The notes under the pieces: generated by a model | Seen by the model: the letters and a program-made list of their open reading frames with translations, nothing else | The model's database searches: none | Told to the model about the DNA's origin: nothing | NCBI GenBank assembly: GCA_900128585.1 | Contig: LT642614.1 | Location: 1 to 13,703 of the forward strand | Reading direction: 5' to 3' | Length of the DNA: 13,703 bases | Source of the DNA: Stramenopiles sp. TOSAG23-3 | Taxonomy: Eukaryota > Sar | Part shown: positions 7,859-13,703 of the stretch, piece by piece | How positions within the stretch are numbered: the first letter of the stretch is position 1 | Layout of the letters: every line of letters starts with the position of its first letter | Made by a program: the position numbers and the translations under genes

Positions 7859-7859
7859 C

Positions 7860-9452
7860 ATGCTGCAACTTACCCTTTCGCCATCTCGAGCGTTTGCGCT
7901 CCTCCTTGTGCTCTCGCTAGCCTCCGTTGCATTTTCCCAGCAGGACGGCAATCCCCACGGCTGGGACAGGAAAAGACGGTGCGATCAAATCGACTACAGT
8001 CCCCCGTGCGGGGTATGTGAAGGGTACGGTGGAATCCCGTACGGCGACGAGAATGATCAGATCCACCTCACGACTTGCGAACCAATAGCCACCGCGTCCT
8101 CCGTCAAGAACCCAGTCAAACCGGTGTGGGGGGCAACCTTCACCGTACACCACTACAGTGAAATTTTGATCGGCCCGAAAACCGATCCTTTCTGTTTCAA
8201 CGCCTTTCCGTCCAACTCATCCATCGGAAAACTGTGCTACCGCGCTGACAGCGGCATGCAGTCGTACCAAGCGAAGGGGGGCAAGGGGCTCCGGTATGAC
8301 CTGAACGTAAAGACCGTCGTTGGGAACGTGACCACAGAAGTGCTCCACCAAGGCGTGAACATGTGGATAATCAACAGGCTGCCCTGGTACGCTGCCGGGG
8401 TTCACCAGTGCATTTGCACGACAGTCCACCAGGACTCCGACCTTCACTCCCCCACAATGTACCCTGTCGATTACAACTGGACCGAACAAATGTTTTACAT
8501 CGGCCGGGAAAAGATCGGGATCGAGTACGGTGCGCCCGAGGACAAAGAGGTCCTGGAGCACTGGGCGTTCGGGCCGCACCACGTCTGGTCCCAGCCCGAA
8601 TCGGGAAAGATTCGAAGAATGTGGCAGCCCTTTAACGGCCTTCAGGTATTTCCGAACGGGACAGGAAACCACACGGTAGATCCGTCCCTGTTCATGGACG
8701 CGCCGCCTGCCCTTTGCAAGAAAAAGGGAGGAGCAACGTTTCGAATCAAGTGCGACGACAACGGGTACCCGATCAACAAGCCGAACGAGTCAGAGTCCGG
8801 GAACAGTGCGACGTCGACGGCGGCCCCGTCCGAGAAGGACAAGAAACGGGCGCACCAGCCGAAACCCCGAGCGCATTATCGGGGCGACTCGTTCCCGCAA
8901 ATGTCCAAAACGCTCAATGGGTGGCTTAAGAACGGAAAGCACACGCGTGGTCGTACCCGTCCGTGCGAGAGTTTCACGACCAAAGAACTCCAAGAACTGC
9001 AGGGATTGCTTTACTTGGCAAGAGACGAAAAGTTGAATGCCATCTACGAGAAGGCAGAAGACAACCGAAAGCTGCGGGCGTCCATTGAGGACCTGATGGA
9101 TACGTGGAAGAAACTGAACGAAGACATCGATAACCATTCGGAGTCGGAAACATTGTCGCAAATAAACCGAGACGGGCACTGCCATGAGGCAGTCATGTGG
9201 TATGTGCACCACCTGACGGAGGACATGAAACAGATTTTGACGGAAACGACCGACATAACAATTCCATTGCTTTCCCCAAGCTGGCACGGTCATTCCTGCT
9301 TGGAGGCAAAGAAGCTGGCAGAAGAGGGCAAAGAGACCCTCGATGCGACGTTTAAAAAGGTATGCGAGCATTACCAGGAACAAGTCACTTGCGCAAGCTG
9401 TCACTCAAACGTAAGCCCACCCGGCCACGAGTTTTTGTCGGCAATGTTTTGA
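7860..9452 (+). CDS. Secreted cysteine-rich glycoprotein of unknown function (530 aa)
   Basis: The ATG at 7860 is chosen because it gives a classic signal peptide: MLQLTLSPSRAFALLLVLSL, then ASVAFSQQ with likely cleavage near residue 26; the frame is open upstream only from non-ATG codons. The mature protein has 16 cysteines (41, 50, 53, 73, 112, 126, 184, 186, 286, 298, 369, 441, 480, 502, 511, 514), an even number fitting disulfides, and several N-glycosylation sequons (N119, N156, N206, N266, N270, N309, N425, N517). The N-terminal domain (about 40-300) has CGVCEGYGGIP at 50-60 and a Trp/Tyr/His-rich core (MWIINRLPWYAAGVHQCICT at 168-187). A Ser/Lys/Pro-rich linker (about 305-345) leads to a mainly helical C-terminal domain (about 369-515). 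No C-terminal membrane span or anchor is seen, so secretion is predicted. I do not recognise the family. Stop is TGA, 124 bases from the convergent dioxygenase. Confidence 0.88.
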   Translation: MLQLTLSPSRAFALLLVLSLASVAFSQQDGNPHGWDRKRRCDQIDYSPPCGVCEGYGGIPYGDENDQIHLTTCEPIATASSVKNPVKPVWGATFTVHHYSEILIGPKTDPFCFNAFPSNSSIGKLCYRADSGMQSYQAKGGKGLRYDLNVKTVVGNVTTEVLHQGVNMWIINRLPWYAAGVHQCICTTVHQDSDLHSPTMYPVDYNWTEQMFYIGREKIGIEYGAPEDKEVLEHWAFGPHHVWSQPESGKIRRMWQPFNGLQVFPNGTGNHTVDPSLFMDAPPALCKKKGGATFRIKCDDNGYPINKPNESESGNSATSTAAPSEKDKKRAHQPKPRAHYRGDSFPQMSKTLNGWLKNGKHTRGRTRPCESFTTKELQELQGLLYLARDEKLNAIYEKAEDNRKLRASIEDLMDTWKKLNEDIDNHSESETLSQINRDGHCHEAVMWYVHHLTEDMKQILTETTDITIPLLSPSWHGHSCLEAKKLAEEGKETLDATFKKVCEHYQEQVTCASCHSNVSPPGHEFLSAMF

Positions 9453-9491
9453 TTTAAAAAAAAAAACCAAGTACACTTGTTTACGTTCGAT

Positions 9492-9516
9492 CTAAAAAAG
9501 TTTTAAAACGTTTTAG
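9492..9516. terminator. Imperfect palindrome between convergent genes, possible bidirectional 3'-end signal
   Basis: CTAAAA and TTTTAG arms enclose TTTTAAAA and the perfect palindrome AAAACGTTTT (9505-9514). It sits midway between the 3' ends of the secreted-protein and dioxygenase genes. A role in 3'-end formation is inferred only from position. The rest of 9453-9576 holds an A-run and nothing else recognisable. Confidence 0.25.
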
Positions 9517-9576
9517 TTTACTTCGTAATGTCGCATGGTACAAATATTTACACGCGGTGGGCTTCAGTCAATATCT

Positions 9577-10410
9577 TCAATTTTGCTTCTTTCCCCCGTC
9601 CTTCCCTTTCGACCGTTTTTCTTTCGGGTAAAACACGACGTCAGTTCGGACGATGCTTTTACGCCCCTTCTGCACAACCGACCCTTCGTGCAAAGGGTCG
9701 GTATGGCACCCTGTCATTCTGCCGTGGGGAAAAATCAAAATGTCTCCAGTTTTAGGAACGACGGAGATCGAGCCAACCTCTTTCGATAGCGTCATGAGCC
9801 GTTCGGGGGTGTTTCCTTTTTTACTCTGCAGGGCAGGACTGTCGTCCGCGAGCTGAAAGAACGTTGTCGTTCCCCCGTCAAAGTCTTCGTTCAGGTACAC
9901 GAGCATGGAATACGCTGAAAAGGACAGGAGGCGCCCGGTCTTTTTGTCGTGCTGTGTGAAACTTTTGTCAAAATGGGGCGTAGAGAACTCCCCTTCCTCG
10001 TAGTCGTACAGCCGAAGGAACCCTGATACCTCGTACCCTGGTGGTGCAAGCGTCGCCGTGTTCTTCGGTCCCGCCACCCCCGGAAGAAATTGGCGAATAA
10101 TAGAGCCTAACGGAGCGACGTGTGCGGCGTCAGCGTGAACTGGAGTATGGTGCTGGGATTTTCGCCTGTCTTTTATATCGTTCCCTCCGTCGTCGCCAAC
10201 CTTAGTGGTTCCCTGCCTTTCCCGAATTGTCGTTTTAATTACGCTCCGAAGCCCCATGCAAATTTCGTTGCATTTTGCACTGGTCATCACATTTCTAAGC
10301 AAAAATGCCCCAGGAACACCACCAACTGCTTCCTTCACAATCTCCTCGTAATCGTCTTCCCTATCAACCGAACTGAAAGCCTGTAGAAACACTTCCTTTG
10401 CCGCCTCCAT
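9577..10410 (-). CDS. Prolyl-4-hydroxylase-type 2-oxoglutarate/Fe(II) dioxygenase (277 aa)
   Basis: The C-terminal double-stranded beta-helix fold of the P4H-like 2OG-Fe(II) oxygenase superfamily is clear. FLRLYDYEEGEFSTPHFD (131-148) supplies the iron ligands H146 and D148. YSMLVYLNEDFDGGTTTFF (167-185) is the typical middle strand. GDILIFPHG (222-230) precedes H241, the third iron ligand, and HEGSVVQKGRK gives K251 exactly ten residues after H241, the usual 2-oxoglutarate carboxylate-binding position. The family uses 2-oxoglutarate, O2 and Fe(II) to hydroxylate substrates, often prolines; the substrate here is unknown. No signal peptide is visible and the tail is basic (KEKRSKGKDGGKKQ), so a cytosolic or nuclear location is more likely than the ER. 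The start is uncertain: ATG 10410 is the simplest, but the frame is open upstream to a stop at about 10502, and a spliced start at 10508 is possible. Confidence 0.9.
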   Translation of the reverse strand: MEAAKEVFLQAFSSVDREDDYEEIVKEAVGGVPGAFLLRNVMTSAKCNEICMGLRSVIKTTIRERQGTTKVGDDGGNDIKDRRKSQHHTPVHADAAHVAPLGSIIRQFLPGVAGPKNTATLAPPGYEVSGFLRLYDYEEGEFSTPHFDKSFTQHDKKTGRLLSFSAYSMLVYLNEDFDGGTTTFFQLADDSPALQSKKGNTPERLMTLSKEVGSISVVPKTGDILIFPHGRMTGCHTDPLHEGSVVQKGRKSIVRTDVVFYPKEKRSKGKDGGKKQN

Positions 10411-10809
10411 GATGGCGGGTCCAAAAATGAAATTGTGCCCTTCGCAAAATGTACAGAGGAGTGTTACCTTTTCTTTGGAGCTGTTTCTATCATACGCTGT
10501 TCAGACATTTTTATGATGCATGTATTGAGATAACGTAGGAAGGGAAGTGGGAAATGTACAGAGTGGGAACAGACCAGAACGTTGTTGAACGAATAATACA
10601 CGAGACACGGATTTGATGTTTTGGGTTTTAGTTTTTCGTTGTTTGTGATGATCGATGGAAGAAGGGAAGAATAATGATGAGATGATATTGATGCTGCTAT
10701 ACTCTATACTATTATATAATCGCGTCGCATTTGTTTCAAGTAAAAAAAGCGTGTACGTGTACGCCGTCGTGTACGTACAAAAAATTATTTATAAAATCTT
10801 TAAAAGACG
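10411..10809. other. Spacer between dioxygenase start and membrane-protein stop
   Basis: It holds the upstream region of the dioxygenase (with the possible exon above) and the 3' region of the membrane-protein gene. A GTGTAC-rich element, GTGTACGTGTAC at 10751-10762 and GTGTACGTAC at 10769-10778, could form a short imperfect hairpin near the 3' end of the membrane-protein gene. The plus-strand frame at 10655-11086 starts with a non-canonical GTG-like codon context and mostly overlaps the membrane gene; I do not call it. Confidence 0.45.
10468..10508 (-). other. Possible first coding exon of the dioxygenase, or a short upstream frame
   Basis: An ATG at 10508 in a good AAAA context encodes MSEQRMIETAPKK and then reaches an AAAAG/GTAACA donor at 10467. 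Joining to the acceptor GGCTTTCAG that ends at 10373 keeps the dioxygenase frame (SSVDREDD follows) and removes 95 bases including the ATG at 10410. Unspliced, it is a 14-codon upstream frame ending in TAA. The removed interval is not AT-rich, unlike the ankyrin intron, so this model is only a candidate. Confidence 0.35.
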
Positions 10810-11892
10810 TCACACGATGTTGTCCGTGTTACCCACCCTAATAGGCAATTCAAATTCGCGTGGTGGCGCCACCAAAACCACCGGTTCGTTTTGCAGATTC
10901 CTTTGTTTATACAGTCGGAGAATCATCGAAGACGTGCAAAAAATCGACTTCACCAAATCCCCAAAGTCAGTGCCAAACATGCCCACCCGATGCCTTGCGG
11001 CAGACCGCAGAACGTACACCTTCAACACGACCAAGACTTCAGTCACGAATAGTAGTAGAAAAGGCCACCACAATCGACCCGCATGAGAATCGTGGGGTTC
11101 ATAACCGCACTCTTCACCTCTGGTCGAGCCTGTCCCAAAGTAGTTTTGCGCCCAACGCTTCGTGGTTTGTCCCCCAATGTTTTTGCAGTCGATGGCGTCA
11201 ATGTTTGAGCACACCTGGTCTTCCGTATGAAACGTACCGTTCCGGGATTTGCAGGAATGCCAAAAGGAGTAAAATGGGGTGGGGGGCTTGCGAAACGTCG
11301 CGCAGCTCTTCTGCATGCCCTTCCATACCCCCATTTGGTTACATGCTTGGCTGTCTAGGTTGGAGCATATCTCTTTCAGGCCCGGCATTATACCCGCCCC
11401 ATCATCGCAGGAAGTAACAAAAGTCTTCAATAAAACCACAGGTTTTTGTGTACTGTCCAATCCACTTTGATGAGAGCATTGGTCGATAGTTGCATTCCAA
11501 AGCCAGACACTTCCGGTGGCGGCGCCCATGCATGCTGGCTTTACTTCATCAATGCAAGTACGTGTTTCAAAATTATACACGGACACAACAGGGATATCGT
11601 CCGGATCATAGTCATTTTTGCGCAGATATCTTTCGCAGCGCATTGCTTCGTGTGAAACATCGCAGCTCTGCGTTCTGGGGTCGTACAATCCATGCATGTG
11701 TTCACATTGCCGGGCGTCGATATTTAGACAGACTTTGCTTTTGCCGTCCAGTTCAGAGTGCCATTTCTGACCACAAGTTTTCATTGCTACAATATGCCTC
11801 ACTTGAAGGAAAAATGGAACGTCTCTCAGGAGGAATATCCCAACTATAAGAAGGAGAAGGAGACAACGCAGCAGTGCAATAAAGGAAAACAT
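10810..11892 (-). CDS. Membrane protein with four four-cysteine ectodomain modules (360 aa)
   Basis: Starting at ATG 11892 the protein begins MFSFIALLRCLLLLLIVGIF, a signal peptide or signal anchor. The next about 240 residues contain 16 cysteines falling into four modules, each with the pattern C-x(13-26)-C-x7-C-x(12-25)-C. The central C-x7-C reads CLNIDARQC, CIDEVKPAC, CSNLDSQAC and CSNIDAIDC, and the last cysteine is preceded by Tyr/Trp-containing segments (GLYDPRTQSC, GVWKGMQKSC). Sequons NAT and NGT fit an extracellular or lumenal location. A second hydrophobic segment, LWWPFLLLFVTEVLVVLKVY, precedes a basic cytosolic tail of about 65 residues. A surface receptor, adhesin or structural role is inferred; I recognise no family, though the YDPxTQxC end recalls chitin-binding type-2 domains, which have six cysteines. 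The same frame runs on upstream without a stop to the right window edge, so a fused protein (932 codons from ATG 13608) is the alternative. Confidence 0.6.
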   Translation of the reverse strand: MFSFIALLRCLLLLLIVGIFLLRDVPFFLQVRHIVAMKTCGQKWHSELDGKSKVCLNIDARQCEHMHGLYDPRTQSCDVSHEAMRCERYLRKNDYDPDDIPVVSVYNFETRTCIDEVKPACMGAATGSVWLWNATIDQCSHQSGLDSTQKPVVLLKTFVTSCDDGAGIMPGLKEICSNLDSQACNQMGVWKGMQKSCATFRKPPTPFYSFWHSCKSRNGTFHTEDQVCSNIDAIDCKNIGGQTTKRWAQNYFGTGSTRGEECGYEPHDSHAGRLWWPFLLLFVTEVLVVLKVYVLRSAARHRVGMFGTDFGDLVKSIFCTSSMILRLYKQRNLQNEPVVLVAPPREFELPIRVGNTDNIV

Positions 11893-11929
11893 GCAACCAA
11901 ACAAGCACGCCCTGCGTCGTTTGCAAAAG

Positions 11930-13703
11930 TTAGTCTTGCAACCACACGGGGTGGCGGACTCGGACCCTGCCAACACAATTTTCGACAACATAAACGGCCA
12001 ACTGCAGGGAAACGTAATCGCAACACAGAACGTACTTGTAAAGACGCAAAACGGTCTTGGCCCTGGTGCGGCGGATCGCGTGGTCCCAATCGACAACGGC
12101 TCAGAACCTGGAAGTAGCTGGGCGTGCTCTTCCATAAGGCTTTCAGACGCGCTCTTACTGGGAAACATCGTCACGACACTGCCCTCTACAACAAACTGTT
12201 GAGCCGGCTCTGCCCGGGGCAAAATCTCTTCCTCCTGAGTCGTCTCGACGTTGATCACCTCGATCTTTTGCGGGACGTTCTGATTGCTCAATCGCACTTC
12301 GATGCCGCGTCTGCCCTCTCCCACGACATCGTTCATGACAATGTCCCGTTTCGGCAGCTTTCCGCGGCTCCTTTCCGATCCCGTTAGCTTCCTCATCATT
12401 CCTCTAGGCTCGTTGGCAACCTTTAAAACAGCCGCCTTCCGAAGTGTTTTCTCCACCTCTTCGTCCACTGCAACCCGTGGAACAAATAACACGTTTTGAA
12501 TTGCCCGCACAGCCTCATGGTACCTCTCCGTGTCCCCCCACAACTGCTTCATACCAAACCCAGCCGCGCCTTCGTCCCAAGCGACCAAGTGCACCAAAAT
12601 CGTTTTTCGAAGTTTCAAAATATCGGTCCCGATCATGCTGTACTTTGAAAGGCACGGCCCACACGCGGTATGCAGTCCCGGCGTATGCATTTCCTCGTGC
12701 AAGTAAATGGCCGGTGAGGCCTTGCGCTTCTCGTCCAGGTACGCTTCGAAATTGCTTCGCCGGAGAGTATTCTTCACGCACTGAATCAACGAGTTTGGAG
12801 ACCGAGGCTGAAACGTATTGTATGGGACGCAAAGAATACTTTTCCCCTCCTCCGTCATGGAGATTCGTAGTTTTGTCTCTCCTTCCCCCACGGCTTTTGT
12901 ATATACATCACGAGAAGAACTGGTACATGAAAGGGTGTCGTTCGAGAAAAGATCCTTCCGCAATAAGGTCTGGGCCGCGGCTGCGATCTCTTTTTGTCTA
13001 TCTAACCCTGCCTCGTCAGCCTCCCCCTCCATCATCACGCGGCATACCCATCGAAAGATGGAAAGTTTAACACCCATTTCGAACGGCATTTTTTTGTACG
13101 CCCTGCTGTACACGGCCCACTTCTGTTTTGCTCCCCACGCCTGCATTGCCAGAGGAAGCACATAATCGTCGAGCCCCTGTCTTGACTCTCTGTACCCGTC
13201 GCTCAGAAATCCCACGGCGACCATATCCAAGCACAGGCCGGTCCACATTTCGTCGGAGACTAACGGGTCATCTTTGCCGCTCAGTACGATTCGAAAGATT
13301 TTGCGGTTTGCATTGAACCGTGCGCTGATGCTTCGTTGGGATCTGGAGATACCGCCATTTGCTTCTGTGGGACGCCCTTCATCTCGTTTCCGTTTCTTAA
13401 CCTGTTCCGTAGGCACCGCATTGTCGTCCCAAAGCCCAACAAAGTCGTCGAATCCTGGAATAGCGTGGGGACCATCATTGCTGGCGGTTTCAAACATTTC
13501 TTCAGGGAAGAGCACAGTAGTGTCCCCCGCCTGATCGATTAAGTTAGTTGGATCACTTTCGTCAACACAAATGGAATTTTCCGAGCTCCAAAACGTGTCA
13601 CTGACCATCTCCGCGACACTCTCAAAATCGTAATCATCTGTTAACGACTCAACAGTGGATGACTCTCGCTCAACAGTGGATGATTCTCGCGCGTTTTGAA
13701 TTG
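11930..13703 (-). CDS. Large soluble protein of unknown function, 5' end beyond the right edge, with frame change near 12100
   Basis: The minus-strand frame is open from the right edge; the first Met in the window is at 13608, but upstream codons (including RESSTVERESSTVE) are open, so the start is probably outside. Numbering from that Met: an acidic N-terminus, a basic cluster KKRKR at 71-75 that may be a nuclear-localisation signal, a mixed helical region (about 100-220), a His/Cys cluster HEEMHTPGLHTACGPC (304-319), and charged regions to about residue 500. No membrane span or signal peptide is seen in this part. Near 12100 the coding signal appears to move to another minus-strand frame that reads VVDWDHAIRRTRAKTVLRLY, continues plausibly for about 55 residues and stops at TAA 11932-11930. 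This needs either a -1 change (a one-base indel) near 12100, or a 59-base intron, 12158-12100 (GTAAGA...AG), which restores the frame. I recognise no family. Confidence 0.55.
13648..13689. repeat. Two tandem 21-base repeats inside the right-edge coding frame
   Basis: CTCAACAGTGGATGACTCTC plus G at 13648-13668 recurs at 13669-13689 with one base changed. On the minus strand each copy encodes the heptapeptide RESSTVE in frame. More copies may lie beyond the edge. Confidence 0.85.

Larger units (their letters stand above)
6501..7859. other. Long AT-rich divergent spacer with microsatellites
   Basis: No convincing gene. It must contain the promoters of the minus-strand coiled-coil gene and the plus-strand secreted-protein gene. 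It carries the homopyrimidine tract (6696-6843), a small GC-richer island at about 6938-6976 of unknown meaning, a CAT repeat (7558-7575), and complementary TTC-rich and GAA-rich arms (7484-7512 and 7592-7620). A TTGCAG acceptor-like string at 7758-7763, preceded by pyrimidines, is followed by GGAAGGG and could be the 3' end of a 5'UTR intron; no clear donor was identified. The frames in the TTC tract are poly-Phe/Ser or poly-Glu/Lys artefacts. Confidence 0.6.

Noticed and set aside
8880-8890. RGD tripeptide in the linker of the secreted protein
   Set aside because: A three-residue match in a basic linker is expected by chance; there is no adhesion-domain context.
8790-9404. Minus-strand frame of 204 codons opposite the secreted-protein gene
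   Set aside because: Antisense to a well-supported gene with a signal peptide; its composition is that of a shadow frame.
9390-9404. CASCH near the end of the secreted protein, matching the CxxCH haem-c attachment motif
   Set aside because: A single motif in a disulfide-rich secreted eukaryotic protein, without a cytochrome fold or distal Met/His context; most likely disulfide cysteines.
11891-12202. Plus-strand frame of 103 codons (MQPNKHALRRLQK...) opposite the right-hand genes, with protein-like composition
   Set aside because: Its codons are exactly in register with the minus-strand -1 frame thought to encode the C-terminus of the right-edge gene, and such antisense frames inherit a coding-like pattern. 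No promoter or separate context supports it. It remains a second-choice explanation of the odd region.
1-13703. tRNA, rRNA, CRISPR arrays, insertion sequences or transposase genes
   Set aside because: None seen by reading. The regularly spaced repeats present are simple microsatellites without spacers, and no frame resembles a transposase or reverse transcriptase.

Overview
The window looks like nuclear DNA of a microbial eukaryote (an alga or heterotrophic protist); the lineage cannot be named from sequence alone. Long coding blocks of balanced or GC-rich composition alternate with very AT-rich spacers full of microsatellites (TTC, CAAA, CAT). There are plausible GT-AG introns, a cleavable eukaryote-type signal peptide with many N-glycosylation sequons, ankyrin and coiled-coil proteins, and all three standard stop codons are used (TAG, TAA, TGA). 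There are no bacterial features such as operons with ribosome binding sites. A large DNA virus, or an integrated viral segment, is not excluded, but no viral hallmark gene (capsid, polymerase, packaging ATPase) is visible.

Layout, left to right: (1) a minus-strand basic protein cut by the left edge; (2) a minus-strand ankyrin-repeat plus coiled-coil protein with a probable 5'UTR intron; (3) a long AT-rich divergent spacer; (4) a plus-strand basic low-complexity protein I do not recognise; (5) a convergent minus-strand coiled-coil protein, with a possible extra terminal exon in the spacer; (6) a long divergent spacer carrying a ~150-base homopyrimidine tract; (7) a plus-strand secreted cysteine-rich glycoprotein; (8) a convergent minus-strand prolyl-4-hydroxylase-type 2-oxoglutarate/Fe(II) dioxygenase; (9) a minus-strand membrane protein whose ectodomain is four copies of a four-cysteine module; (10) a minus-strand soluble protein cut by the right edge.

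Items 9 and 10 lie in one uninterrupted reading frame (10810 to the right edge), but the join looks artificial. Around 11893-12100 that frame reads as an odd Cys/Pro/Phe-rich stretch, while another minus-strand frame reads as a normal protein C-terminus ending at 11930. The downstream part then begins with a Met followed by a textbook signal-anchor. I therefore annotate two genes and state the fused alternative.

No pathway links the genes convincingly. The strongest calls are the dioxygenase (complete catalytic motif set) and the ankyrin protein. The most novel-looking content is the four-fold four-cysteine ectodomain, the frame switch beside it, and the secreted 16-cysteine glycoprotein.
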